Shown here piece by piece: positions 7,996 through 16,809 of a stretch of 64,000 nt of DNA. The position numbers and the translations under genes are program-made. This stretch comes from Pseudactinotalea suaedae (GTDB lineage: Bacteria > Actinomycetota > Actinomycetes > Actinomycetales > Beutenbergiaceae): assembly GCF_009733815.1 (NCBI RefSeq), contig NZ_WNXY01000006.1, positions 62,001 through 126,000 on the forward strand. The letters run 5' to 3'. Below the pieces are notes generated by a model, which did not search any database, was not told the origin of the DNA, and worked only from the letters and a program-made list of their open reading frames with translations. Numbering within the stretch: position 1 is the stretch's first letter; each line of letters starts with the position of its first letter.

Positions 7996-9765
7996 TCAGT
8001 CGCGCTCGCAGCTGTCGGTGACCCGAGCGCCGTCGAGCCGCTCGTGCGTCCAGCTGAGCAGCTCGGGCACGAGCGGGGAGCCTGGCTCGACCAGGTCCAC
8101 GTGCCCGAGGCCGGGAAAGCTGCGGTGGTCGACCTGCTGGCTGGCCGCGCACAGCCCGTCGACGTAGGTCTGCTGCGCGGCCGCGGAGATGATCATGTCC
8201 GCCTCGCCCTGGGCCAGCAGCAGCGGCGCACCGATCGTCGCGGGCGGCACGTTCTCCTGCAGCCGCTGCCCGAACGGGCCCGTGGTCGGGTCGGCGGAGT
8301 AGATTCGGGGGTCGCGTGAGCCGGCGAGCTCGTTGAGCACCGTGACGGCGGTGCCCGGGTCGGTCAGGCACCGCTGGGACGCGCTCCGCACGAAGGTGGA
8401 CGCACCGGGTCGCACGTAGTCGTCCCAGTGCACGTCGTCGTAGGTGCTCGTGTACCCGGCCGCGACGAACGAGGAGAAGATGCTGCCGCCGAGCATCTCG
8501 GCGAGCGTGTCCACGAACGCCGGCAGGTTCGAGGCGGGAGCCAGCGCGGCGACCCCGCTCAGCGGGACGTCGGGGGCGTACTCGGGCGCGATCGCGCCCA
8601 CCCACAGCGCCGCGCCACCGCCCTGCGAGTGCCCCCACGCGACCGTCTGGACGCCGAGCGAGGGCTCCTCGAGCTGCCGGGCCGCCCGCACCGCGTCGAG
8701 CGCGGCACGGGCGCTGTCCGGCCCGACCAGGTACGGGTGCGGGCCGTCGGTGCCGAGCCCGATGTAGTCGGTCGCGACCACGGACCAGCCCTGCTCGAGG
8801 ATCTCGGGCAGCACGAGCAAGGCCCCGGACTCGAACGGCTCGGCCAGCAGCGAGGGCGCGCAGTGCCGCGCGAACCCGGTGGTGCCGTGCGTCCAGGCGA
8901 TGACCGGCGTCTCGGACGGACCGTCGGGTACCACCACCAGCCCGCTCGCGATCGCGGGTGAGCCGTCACCGTGGGTGGTCGTGTAGAGGATGCGCCACGC
9001 GCTGGCGCCCTCGGGCACCTCGCGCGTGAAGGGCTCGGAGCGGATGAGCGTTCCGGACTCGTCCGGGACCGTGCGCGGTGCGGCGTAGAACTCGTCCACC
9101 ACGGCCGAGGGCTGGCGCAGCACGTAGCTCAGCCCAGCGGCGCCGATCGCGAGCAGCAGCACCACCACCGCGGCGACCGTGCGCGACCAACGACGCAGCG
9201 GTCCGGGCCGCTCGGGCTCCGTCGCCGGGGTCGGGGGCGGCCGCAACGTGTGCCAGAGGAGCAGCGCCCCGGCCCCGGCCAGCCGTGCACCGAAGGTGAC
9301 CGCGACGACCAGCAGCGTGATGTCCGGCCACAGCAGCGCGAGCACGCCGAGCACCACGCCGGCGAGCCCGAACGCGATCTCGGCGACCCGGGCGTCGGTG
9401 GCCTGCCCCGAGCGGCTCCCGGTGACCACCCCCCGGATGCCGCTGGCCACCAGCGCGCCCCCCGCCACCAGCGCGGTGGTCCGTACCGTGAGCGCCGGGT
9501 ACGCCAGCACGAACACGCCGCCGAGCCACCACAGCCCGGCCACCCCCCATCGGGCCAGCCTCGACCGGCGAGTCTCGCCCTCGTCCGAGCGAATCGCCTC
9601 GAGCGCACCCGCCACGAGCATCGCCGCTCCGATGAGCAGCGCGAGCAGCCCGAGGGACGTCGTCGGGCGGGTGAGCACCACGATCCCGGCCACGACGGCC
9701 ACCGCACCGATCGCGACCCGCCAGGGCCGCGGAAGGCGGCTCAGCAGCCGTGCGTGTGACCTCAT
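7996..9765 (-). CDS. Membrane-anchored secretory lipase with N-terminal HdeD/DUF308 domain
   Basis: 589 residues. The first 200 or so hold six to seven hydrophobic helices in the repeated HdeD/DUF308 pattern (such as VAIGAVAVVAGIVVLTRP and LLIGAAMLVAGALEAIRS). After one more membrane helix (about 196-215) comes an alpha/beta hydrolase of the LIP/secretory lipase type: AWTHGTTG (oxyanion region), GHSQGG with the nucleophile Ser near 380, QGEADMIISAA with the acid, and FPGLGHVDL with the catalytic His. The hydrolase should face the outside and cleave lipid esters. Joining an HdeD membrane module to a lipase in one chain is unusual. It is single-gene and convergent with the SDR. Confidence 0.82.
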   Translation of the reverse strand: MRSHARLLSRLPRPWRVAIGAVAVVAGIVVLTRPTTSLGLLALLIGAAMLVAGALEAIRSDEGETRRSRLARWGVAGLWWLGGVFVLAYPALTVRTTALVAGGALVASGIRGVVTGSRSGQATDARVAEIAFGLAGVVLGVLALLWPDITLLVVAVTFGARLAGAGALLLWHTLRPPPTPATEPERPGPLRRWSRTVAAVVVLLLAIGAAGLSYVLRQPSAVVDEFYAAPRTVPDESGTLIRSEPFTREVPEGASAWRILYTTTHGDGSPAIASGLVVVPDGPSETPVIAWTHGTTGFARHCAPSLLAEPFESGALLVLPEILEQGWSVVATDYIGLGTDGPHPYLVGPDSARAALDAVRAARQLEEPSLGVQTVAWGHSQGGGAALWVGAIAPEYAPDVPLSGVAALAPASNLPAFVDTLAEMLGGSIFSSFVAAGYTSTYDDVHWDDYVRPGASTFVRSASQRCLTDPGTAVTVLNELAGSRDPRIYSADPTTGPFGQRLQENVPPATIGAPLLLAQGEADMIISAAAQQTYVDGLCAASQQVDHRSFPGLGHVDLVEPGSPLVPELLSWTHERLDGARVTDSCERD

Positions 9766-9862
9766 CGCCCTCCTCAGGCCGCCGGGACCGATCCCACCCT
9801 AGGACCAGCGACGGCGCCGTCCACAGGCGGGGCTGGGCGCCGCCGTCGTCGGTGCCAGCGCT

Positions 9863-9868
9863 TAGGCT
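9863..9868 (+). promoter_or_regulatory. -10 element of pcrA (leaderless or near-leaderless)
   Basis: TAGGCT ends 10 nt before the pcrA ATG at 9879, so the transcript would begin at or just before the start codon. No ribosome binding site is visible, which fits leaderless translation, common in actinobacteria. Confidence 0.45.
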
Positions 9869-9878
9869 GGTCGGTGCG

Positions 9879-12338
9879 ATGACCTCTCTCTTCAGCGACC
9901 TCCCGCTCCCCGGCCTCGGGGCGGTTTCGCGCCCCGACGTCGAGTCCCACCTGCCTCGTGTGATGGCCCCTCGCGGGGACGAGGCGCCCGACGGCGGCGC
10001 CCCGGGGTCCTCGCTGGTCGCCGACGCCCTCATCGAGGGTCTCAACCCGCCGCAGCGCCAGGCGGTCACCCACGAGGGCGGCCAGCTGCTGATCATCGCT
10101 GGGGCGGGTTCGGGCAAGACCCGGGTGCTGACCAACCGGATCGCCTACCTGCTCGCGACCCAGCGCGCCAAGCCGGGCGAGATCCTCGCCATCACCTTCA
10201 CGAACAAGGCGGCCGCGGAGATGCGGGAGCGCGTGGAGGAGCTCGTCGGGCCGCGCGCCAGGACGATGTGGGTCTCCACCTTCCACTCGGCGTGCGTGCG
10301 GATCCTGCGCCGCGAGGCGAAGACGATCGGCCTGCGCTCGAGCTTCTCGATCTACGACGCCGCGGACTCCCAGCGGTTGATGACCATGGTGTGCCGCGAG
10401 CTCGATCTCGATCCCAAGCGCTACCCGCCCAAGGCGTTCAGCCACCGGGTCTCGGACCTGAAGAACGAGCTCGTCGACCCCGACGAGTACCTGAGCACGG
10501 TCGGCACCAGCCCGTTCGACCAGAACCTCGCGGCGGCCTACCGGCGCTACCAGGAGCGGCTGCGGCAGGCGCACGCGCTGGACTTCGACGACATCATCAT
10601 GACCACGGTCCACATGCTGCAGGCGTTCCCGGACGTCGCCGAGCACTACCGGCGCCGGTTCCGCCACGTGCTCGTCGACGAGTACCAGGACACGAACCAC
10701 GCCCAGTACGTGCTCGTGCGGGAGCTGGTGGGCATGAGCAGTGATGGCACAGGCGGCGGCTCCACGCCTGGTGTGCCGCCCGCCGAGCTGACCGTGGTCG
10801 GTGACGCCGACCAGTCGATCTACGCCTTCCGCGGCGCCACGATCCGCAACATCATCGAGTTCGAGACCGACTACCCGGATGCCGCCACGATCCTGCTCGA
10901 GCAGAACTACCGCTCCACGCAGACGATCCTCACCGCGGCCAACTCGGTGATCGCGCGCAACCCGGGTCGCAAGCGCAAGAACCTGTGGACCGACGCGGGC
11001 GCCGGCACCCAGATCGTCGGTTACGTCGCCGACAACGAGCACGAGGAGGCCCGCTTCATCGCCTCGGAGATCGACCGGCTGAACGAGCAGGAGGAGAGCT
11101 TCCGCTACGGCGATGTCGCGATCTTCTACCGCACCAACGCCCAGTCGCGTGCGCTGGAGGAGGTGCTGGTGCGCGTGGGGCTGCCGTACAAGGTGGTCGG
11201 CGGCACCCGCTTCTACGAGCGCAAGGAGATCAAGGACGCGATCGCGTACCTGCGGGCGATCGTCAACCCCGATGACGACGTCAGCATCCGCCGCATCATC
11301 AACGTGCCCAAGCGTGGCCTCGGGGACCGCAGCGAGGCGATGATCACCGCGTACGCCGAGCGCGAGCGCATCAGCTTCGGCGCGGCGATCGGGCAGGTCG
11401 GGGAGGTCTTCGGGCTCGCCGCCCGCGCCGTCGCCACGATCAAGGAGTTCGCTGCGATGCTCGAGCGGCTGCGCTCGGCCTCCGAGGCCGGAGCCACACC
11501 CGCCGAGCTGCTGGACACCGTGCTGGAGGAGTCGGGCTACCTGCGCGAGCTCCGCGCCAGCGACGACCCGCAGGATGCCTCCCGGGTGGAGAACCTGGCC
11601 GAGCTCCACGCCGTCGCCGCCGAGTTCGCCGAGTCCGATCCCGAGGGCGACCTGGGGGACTTCCTCGAGCGCGTGGCCCTGGTCGCCGATGCGGACCAGA
11701 TCCCGGAGGGCGCGGGCGAGTCCGGGGTGATCACGCTGATGACGGTGCACACCGCGAAGGGGCTGGAGTTCCCCGTGGTGTTCGTGACCGGTCTGGAGGA
11801 CGGCACGTTCCCGCACCAGCGCAGCCTCGCCGACCCGGACGAGCTCGCCGAGGAGCGCCGGCTCGCCTATGTCGCGCTGACGCGGGCGCGCGAGCGGCTG
11901 TACGTGTCCCGAGCCTCGGTCCGCACCGCGTTCGGGATGCCGAACGAGCTGCCGGAGTCGCGATTCATCTCCGACGTGCCCGAGGAGCTGATCGACTGGA
12001 AGCGCCGCGAGTCCTCGATGCAGCGCTACCGAGGCGGCTCCTTCAGCGGCGGTGGCGGCTACGGCTCCACCGGGCCGCGCAGCTCCAGGCTCGCCGAGCG
12101 CCGGCAGCGCCAGGAGTCGGCACCGCCGTCGCGGGACGCCCCGAAGTTCGGGTCGGCCACGCCGCGTGCCGACGTGCCGAATCTCGAGATCGGGGACCGC
12201 GTGACCCACGACGCCTACGGCATGGGCCGGGTGGTGGCCATCGAGAACGGCGGGACCAACGCCGTCGCCAAGATCGACTTCGGCGAGGCCGGGACCAAGC
12301 GGCTGCTGCTGCGGTACTCGCCGGTCACGAAGCTGTAG
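9879..12338 (+). CDS. pcrA: ATP-dependent DNA helicase PcrA/UvrD (UvrD1-like)
   Basis: 819 residues, superfamily 1A 3'-5' helicase acting in nucleotide excision repair and replication-fork processing. All motifs are present: Q-motif LNPPQRQAV, Walker A GAGSGKT at 75-81, TFTNKAAAEM (Ia), DEYQDTN (II), GDADQSIYAFRGA (III), EQNYRSTQ (IV), MTVHTAKGLEFPVV (V) and VALTRARERLY (VI). A Gly/Ser-rich linker leads to a C-terminal Tudor-like module (IGDRVTHDAYGMGRVVAIEN) of the type that contacts RNA polymerase. Longer in-frame upstream codons are rejected because they lie beyond the promoter hexamer. Next to sucCD it sits in the order usual for Micrococcales. Confidence 0.96.
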   Translation: MTSLFSDLPLPGLGAVSRPDVESHLPRVMAPRGDEAPDGGAPGSSLVADALIEGLNPPQRQAVTHEGGQLLIIAGAGSGKTRVLTNRIAYLLATQRAKPGEILAITFTNKAAAEMRERVEELVGPRARTMWVSTFHSACVRILRREAKTIGLRSSFSIYDAADSQRLMTMVCRELDLDPKRYPPKAFSHRVSDLKNELVDPDEYLSTVGTSPFDQNLAAAYRRYQERLRQAHALDFDDIIMTTVHMLQAFPDVAEHYRRRFRHVLVDEYQDTNHAQYVLVRELVGMSSDGTGGGSTPGVPPAELTVVGDADQSIYAFRGATIRNIIEFETDYPDAATILLEQNYRSTQTILTAANSVIARNPGRKRKNLWTDAGAGTQIVGYVADNEHEEARFIASEIDRLNEQEESFRYGDVAIFYRTNAQSRALEEVLVRVGLPYKVVGGTRFYERKEIKDAIAYLRAIVNPDDDVSIRRIINVPKRGLGDRSEAMITAYAERERISFGAAIGQVGEVFGLAARAVATIKEFAAMLERLRSASEAGATPAELLDTVLEESGYLRELRASDDPQDASRVENLAELHAVAAEFAESDPEGDLGDFLERVALVADADQIPEGAGESGVITLMTVHTAKGLEFPVVFVTGLEDGTFPHQRSLADPDELAEERRLAYVALTRARERLYVSRASVRTAFGMPNELPESRFISDVPEELIDWKRRESSMQRYRGGSFSGGGGYGSTGPRSSRLAERRQRQESAPPSRDAPKFGSATPRADVPNLEIGDRVTHDAYGMGRVVAIENGGTNAVAKIDFGEAGTKRLLLRYSPVTKL

Positions 12339-12404
12339 CGCGCCTGACGCGCCCTGACCTCAGCCTGAGCAAGAACGGTCGGGCGCGGCAGCGGCGTCCC
12401 GCTC

Positions 12405-12410
12405 CATACT
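12405..12410 (+). promoter_or_regulatory. -10 element of the AraC-family operon
   Basis: CATACT ends 6 nt before the GTG at 12417, which has no ribosome binding site. This fits a leaderless mRNA for the AraC-type gene and the three-gene unit behind it. Confidence 0.4.
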
Positions 12411-12416
12411 CGAACC

Positions 12417-13364
12417 GTGAGCGAGCCAGGCCGTGACCGGATCCGTGAGCTGCTGGACGCCGTCCTCGCGGACGTCGAGGTGGGGGACCGGCTGGGCGAC
12501 ATGGCGGCAGCCGCCTACACCTCCCCGTTCCACTTCAGCCGGCAGGTGAGCCGGGCTGCGGGGGAGCCGCCGGTGGCGCTGCGGCGCCGGGTGCTGCTCG
12601 AGCGAGCGGCGTGGCGGATCCAGCGCGGCACCTCGGTCACCGACGCCGCCTTCGAGGCCGGGTACGACTCGGTCGAGGGCTTCTCCCGCGCCTTCGCGCG
12701 GGCCTTCGGGTGCGTACCCAGCGCCATGCCCGCGCGCGGCGAGCGAGGGCACTGGCTGCCCGCACCGAACGGCATCCACTTCCACTCGCCGACAGTGCTG
12801 TACGTCGACGGCGGGGCGGCCACCGAGCACTCCGCCGGTGAGGTGCTCGCGCTCATGGTCCGGCACGACCTCGACGACACCGACGCGGTCCTGGCCGCGG
12901 CCGAGCCGCTCGGCGAGCCGGAGCTGCGCCGCGAACGGCTGGCCGGTCACGAGGTGCTGAGCTGGTCGGGACCGGAGACCACGCTCGCCGACGTGCTGCA
13001 GCACCTCGCGCTCGACAAGCTGCCCTGGCTGGCCAGCATCGAGGGCGCCGACGAGCCCGATCTCGCCGGTCCGCACGACGTGGCCACCCTGCGCGCCCGT
13101 CACGCCGACGTCGCCGCGCGCTGGCTCGCGATGACGCGGGACGTCGAGCGCCGTGGCGCGTGGGACGACCGGGTGATCGACGCGATCTGCGACCCGCCCG
13201 AGTCGTTCCTGCTCTCGCAGATCGTGGCGCACACGCTGACGTTCTCGGCGCACCGCAGGCAGCTGGCCCGCTGGATGCTGCGGCAGGCGGGCGTCGACGT
13301 CAGCGTCCCGACCCTGGACCCCGACCCGATCACGTGGCACCGACGTGCCTCAGGAGGACAGTGA
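12417..13364 (+). CDS. AraC-family regulator fused to a DinB-like domain
   Basis: 315 residues. The N-terminal third is two AraC helix-turn-helix motifs: DMAAAAYTSPFHFSRQVSRA and TSVTDAAFEAGYDSVEGFSR. The middle and C-terminus resemble a DinB/YfiT four-helix domain, with His residues in SEFLLSQIVAHTLTFSAHR-like sequence, possibly binding metal or a small ligand. It is the first gene of an overlapping set with the RibD-like reductase and methyltransferase genes, and probably controls them or itself. The GTG start lacks a ribosome binding site but has a close -10 hexamer. Confidence 0.85.
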   Translation: MSEPGRDRIRELLDAVLADVEVGDRLGDMAAAAYTSPFHFSRQVSRAAGEPPVALRRRVLLERAAWRIQRGTSVTDAAFEAGYDSVEGFSRAFARAFGCVPSAMPARGERGHWLPAPNGIHFHSPTVLYVDGGAATEHSAGEVLALMVRHDLDDTDAVLAAAEPLGEPELRRERLAGHEVLSWSGPETTLADVLQHLALDKLPWLASIEGADEPDLAGPHDVATLRARHADVAARWLAMTRDVERRGAWDDRVIDAICDPPESFLLSQIVAHTLTFSAHRRQLARWMLRQAGVDVSVPTLDPDPITWHRRASGGQ

Positions 13365-13365
13365 C

Positions 13366-13905
13366 ATGACCCGTTACCGCTACAACACCGCGACCACGCT
13401 CGACGGCTTTCTCGCCGATGACGCCGACTCCCTCGACTGGCTCCTCAAGCAGGAGTTCGACGAGCACGGTCCGGGCAGCTTCGAGGCGTTCATGGCCGGG
13501 GTGGGAACCCAGGTGATGGGCGCGACGACGTACGAGTGGATCCTCGACCACGAGAAGGGTGCCTGGACCTACACCGCGCCGACGTTCGTCTTCACCCATC
13601 GCGACCTGGAGCCGGCGAACGAGACCATCACCATGGTCGCGGGCGCACCGGCCGAGCACCGCGCCGCGATCGAGGCGGCAGCGGGGGACAAGGACGTCTG
13701 GATGGTCGGCGGTGGAGACCTCGCCGCCTCGTTCGCGGCCGCAGGGATGCTCGACGAGATCCTGGTCGGCGTCGCGCCGGTCACGCTCGGGTCGGGGCGG
13801 CCGTTGCTCGGCGGCGCCTACGACCTGCGCCTGGAGGAGAGCGACCGGAACCACGAGTTCCTGGTCGCACGCTACGCCGTCGTCGGGCCGCTCGGCACGA
13901 GATGA
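13366..13905 (+). CDS. RibD C-terminal/dihydrofolate-reductase-like protein
   Basis: 179 residues with the DHFR-like reductase fold of RibD_C proteins (YyaP/YwjB type). It has the N-terminal TATTLDGFLAD, then GATTYEWI, FVFTHRDL, DVWMVGGGDLAASF and LGSGRPLL. It likely binds NADPH; the physiological substrate is unknown and it is not the housekeeping folA. CAGGAGGA at 13351-13358 sets ATG 13366 as the start, one base after the stop of the AraC-type gene. It overlaps the next gene by ATGA. Confidence 0.85.
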   Translation: MTRYRYNTATTLDGFLADDADSLDWLLKQEFDEHGPGSFEAFMAGVGTQVMGATTYEWILDHEKGAWTYTAPTFVFTHRDLEPANETITMVAGAPAEHRAAIEAAAGDKDVWMVGGGDLAASFAAAGMLDEILVGVAPVTLGSGRPLLGGAYDLRLEESDRNHEFLVARYAVVGPLGTR

Positions 13906-14309
13906 CCGACCAGCTCTCGCCGCGACTGGCCGCGGTCGCCGATGCCCTGCCGCTGCGGCCCGGCATGCGGGTGCTCGAGATCGGCAGCGGTCCCGGTGCG
14001 CTCGCGCGCGAGCTGGTCCGTCGTGGCTGCGAGGTCGTCGCCATCGATCGGTCGGAGCGCGCGCACGCGATCGCCAGCAGGGCTGGCGGTGGACCCGACT
14101 TCCGGCACACCGCGATCGAGGACCTCGTGCTGGCCGACGGCGAAGCCCCGTTCGCCCTCGTCGTCGCCGTGCGGGTCGGTGCCCTCGACGGCCGCCACGA
14201 CGCCGGGCCGGCGCTCGATCGGATCGCTGCGGCGCTGGCGCCTGACGGCAGGGTGTTCGTGGAGCGAGCCGGCGCGGTGATCGAGATCGATCCGCCCAGG
14301 GTGGGGTGA
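13902..14309 (+). CDS. Short class I SAM-dependent methyltransferase-like protein
   Basis: 135 residues. Motif I, VLEIGSGPGALARELVRRG, is followed by VVAIDRS (motif II acidic Asp) and a Rossmann-like core, so SAM binding is credible. The chain stops after strand 5 (GRVFVERAGAVIEIDPP), so the usual C-terminal strands 6-7 and substrate cap are missing. No continuation is seen in other frames downstream. It is either a minimal methyltransferase or a decayed gene. The start overlaps the RibD-like gene's stop, so it is translationally coupled; the substrate is unknown. Confidence 0.72.
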   Translation: MTDQLSPRLAAVADALPLRPGMRVLEIGSGPGALARELVRRGCEVVAIDRSERAHAIASRAGGGPDFRHTAIEDLVLADGEAPFALVVAVRVGALDGRHDAGPALDRIAAALAPDGRVFVERAGAVIEIDPPRVG

Positions 14310-14577
14310 GCGTCGGCGACCGGGGTGCAGGCCGAGGTCGCCATGATCGCGATCTGGCTCGTGTCCGGCGGCGTCGACGCACCATGACACGGGGCGTCGT
14401 TCTCGGGTTGCTCGCAGGCGCTGGCTCCGGGAACCAGCTCACGCGCTCGGTCGGGTGGCACCCGCCCTTCCAGCTTTCCTCGCGACCTCACATCCGAGCC
14501 CGCCCGGACGTCTACAGCGTGTGTCGCCGAGACCGGCGACGGCCGGTCCGCCGACCGCTGTGAAAGGACGTCACCTC
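14310..14577. other. Intergenic region without recognised gene
   Basis: About 270 bp between the methyltransferase-like gene and a small reading frame. Frames on both strands lack convincing protein features. It presumably holds the promoter for the 30-codon frame that follows; no hexamer stands out. Confidence 0.4.
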
Positions 14578-14670
14578 ATGTCTCAGATCCGCCTGCTGCT
14601 TCGACGACGGCTGCGTCGCTGCAAGCCCCTGCGCCAGGCGCTCTGCGCCTTTCCCTGCGTCTTCCCCTGA
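14578..14670 (+). CDS. Candidate 30-residue small protein or leader peptide
   Basis: ATG 14578 is preceded by GAAAGGA at 14560-14566, 11 nt away. The peptide has an Arg-rich first half (LLLRRRLRRC) and ends CAFPCVFP, a near-repeat of C-x-F-P. A GC hairpin (GCCCC-GGGTC-GGGGC) without a T-run and a separate TAGCCT promoter for the next gene lie downstream, so it may be its own short transcript. No match is recognised. It could be a regulatory leader, a small membrane-active peptide or chance. Confidence 0.35.
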   Translation: MSQIRLLLRRRLRRCKPLRQALCAFPCVFP

Positions 14671-14788
14671 GGGCTGCCGCGCGCGAGCCCCGGTGTGACA
14701 GCGGCGGGAGTCGACGTCGCGACCTCGCGTGTCGGCGCCCCGGGTCGGGGCCGCGCGCGCCTAGCCTGGGCGCGGGAGGTAGGCGCCC

Positions 14789-16735
14789 GTGGCGGTGGTG
14801 ACAGAGCAACGCGAGGCCGTGGCCACTGCGGCGCGACCACGCAGGCCCTCCGGTGGGCAACGAACCGCGCCGGCGAAGGTGCGGCACGGGCGCATCCTCG
14901 GGCTCGACGGGCTCCGCGCGATCGCGGTGCTGGCCGTGCTGGTGTTTCACCTGCGGCCCTCGACGCTGCCCGGCGGCTACCTCGGCGTCGACATCTTCTT
15001 CGTGCTCTCGGGCTTCCTCATCACGACCCTGCTCGTCCGGGAGCTCGCCGAGAACGGTCGCCTCGACCTCAAGGGGTTCTGGGCCCGCCGGGCGCGGCGG
15101 CTGCTGCCGGCGCTCGTGGTCGTCGTGGTCGTCTCGACCGGGGTCGCTCTCGCGGTCGGGGACGACCTGCTCGTCGACATCCGCCGTCAGGTCCTGGGGG
15201 CGCTGACCTTCTCCAACAACTGGCTCGAGATCGGTGCCGGTTCCTCGTACTTCACGCAGACCGCGCCGCAGCTGTTCGTCAACTTCTGGTCGCTCGCGGT
15301 GGAGGAGCAGTTCTACCTGCTCTGGCCGGTGCTGCTGGCGCTGCTGCTCGCCGTGACCCGGACGGCGCGGCAGCGCGTCGTGGTGGTCCTCGGTGTCGCC
15401 GCGCTCTCGGCGACCCTGATGGCGCTGCACGCCGGCGACGGCGTCACCCGGGCCTACTACGGCACCGACACGCACGCGTTCGGCCTGATGATCGGCGCTG
15501 CGCTCGCGCTCAGCCTGGCCGGCGGTGATGCCGACCTGCGCCGCCTCCCGGCGTGGCCACGCCTCCGGGTCCCGCTGGCGACCGCCGCCGGTATCGGGCT
15601 GCTCGCCCTCCTGCTCACGCTCGACGGCGAGAGCACCTTCGCCTATCGCGGCGGCATCCTCCTCGCCTCGGTCCTGACCGCCGTCGTGGTCGCCTCGCTG
15701 GGCACCGCACCCGGCCCGCGGGACGGCCTGGTCCGCGTGCTCTCGGTGCGACCGATGCGATGGCTGGGGGAGCGCTCCTACGGCATCTACCTGTGGCACT
15801 GGCCGGTCCTGCTCGTTCTCACCGCGGCGCTGCCGGCGGCACTGCCGGACTCGCCCCTGAGCTGGCTCGTCCGCGGGCTCGCTCTCGGCACGACGCTGGC
15901 GGTGGCCGCGGCGTCGTACCGGTGGATCGAGCAGCCGATCCGCCGTCACGGCTTCCGGGCCACCTTCGCCCGCGTGCGCACCGCCGTGACCCGGGGTGCG
16001 GATCGCCGCCCACGCCTGGTGGCTGCTGCGGCCGCTGCCCTGGTGGTGGTCTTCGGCGTCGCGCTCGCCGTCGCACCCGACAAGTCGCAGGTCGAGCTGC
16101 AGATGGAGGCGGCGGCCGGGGCCGTCGGGAGCGACGCCGCGCCAGCCGAACCCGGCACGTCGGCGGAACCGACCGAGGACGCCGTCGAGAACCCGAGCGG
16201 CTCGGCCGAGGAGGGGAGCGGTGCGCTGCCCAGCGGCGAGGAGATCACGGCCTTCGGCGACTCGATGCTCTACGTCGCGGCGCCCGCGCTCACCGCCGAC
16301 TTCCCGGGCATCGCCATCGATGCGAAGTCGAACCGGCAGTGGCCGCAGGTCGTCGAGGCGATCCGTGCGGCGGTGGCCGCGGACACGGTCCGCGAGGTCG
16401 TGGTGATCGTCGCCGGGACCAACGCCGGGCTCCGTGACCCGGCTCCGCTGGAGGAGGCGCTCGACCTCCTGGGACCCGATCGGCGTGTGGTCCTCGTCAC
16501 GATCTACCACTCCAGCAGCTGGATCGAGGAGAGCAACGAGAACCTGGTGCAGGTCGCCTCCGAGCACCCCAACGTCGTCGTCGCCGACTGGTACGGCACC
16601 ATCACCCAACACCTGGATCAGCTGCAACCTGACGGGGTCCACCCGGACATGGACGGCATGCATCTGTTCTCCGACGTGGTCGCCGCCGCGCTGTCCGAGG
16701 ACCCGTCCACGCCCTCAGGTACCCCCCGCGGCTGA
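14789..16735 (+). CDS. OatA-type membrane acyltransferase with SGNH domain
   Basis: 648 residues. Residues 35-400 form an acyltransferase-3 membrane domain of ten or so helices with LDGLRAIAVLAVLVFHL, GVDIFFVLSGFLIT, WSLAVEEQFYLLWP and YGIYLWHWP. After an eleventh helix and a 60-residue Pro/Glu/Ser-rich linker comes an extracellular SGNH-like domain: ITAFGDSML near 487-495, VAGTNAG, and DGVHPDMDGMHLF. The family O-acetylates peptidoglycan or other cell-wall glycans, passing acetyl groups from cytosolic acetyl-CoA to the SGNH Ser. GTG 14789 is chosen for GGGAGGT at 14774-14780, downstream of a TAGCCT hexamer at 14762. Confidence 0.9.
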   Translation: MAVVTEQREAVATAARPRRPSGGQRTAPAKVRHGRILGLDGLRAIAVLAVLVFHLRPSTLPGGYLGVDIFFVLSGFLITTLLVRELAENGRLDLKGFWARRARRLLPALVVVVVVSTGVALAVGDDLLVDIRRQVLGALTFSNNWLEIGAGSSYFTQTAPQLFVNFWSLAVEEQFYLLWPVLLALLLAVTRTARQRVVVVLGVAALSATLMALHAGDGVTRAYYGTDTHAFGLMIGAALALSLAGGDADLRRLPAWPRLRVPLATAAGIGLLALLLTLDGESTFAYRGGILLASVLTAVVVASLGTAPGPRDGLVRVLSVRPMRWLGERSYGIYLWHWPVLLVLTAALPAALPDSPLSWLVRGLALGTTLAVAAASYRWIEQPIRRHGFRATFARVRTAVTRGADRRPRLVAAAAAALVVVFGVALAVAPDKSQVELQMEAAAGAVGSDAAPAEPGTSAEPTEDAVENPSGSAEEGSGALPSGEEITAFGDSMLYVAAPALTADFPGIAIDAKSNRQWPQVVEAIRAAVAADTVREVVVIVAGTNAGLRDPAPLEEALDLLGPDRRVVLVTIYHSSSWIEESNENLVQVASEHPNVVVADWYGTITQHLDQLQPDGVHPDMDGMHLFSDVVAAALSEDPSTPSGTPRG

Positions 16736-16762
16736 CGTCATCGGAGGGTCATCGCCGCGCGG

Positions 16763-16768
16763 TATGGT
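16763..16768 (+). promoter_or_regulatory. -10 element of sucCD
   Basis: TATGGT lies 41-47 nt upstream of the sucC GTG, giving a short 5' leader that contains GGAAGG at 16797-16802 as ribosome binding site. Confidence 0.4.
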
Positions 16769-16809
16769 CGGGCTGACTTTGCGGCGCCGGATGACGGAAG
16801 GCAAGACCC

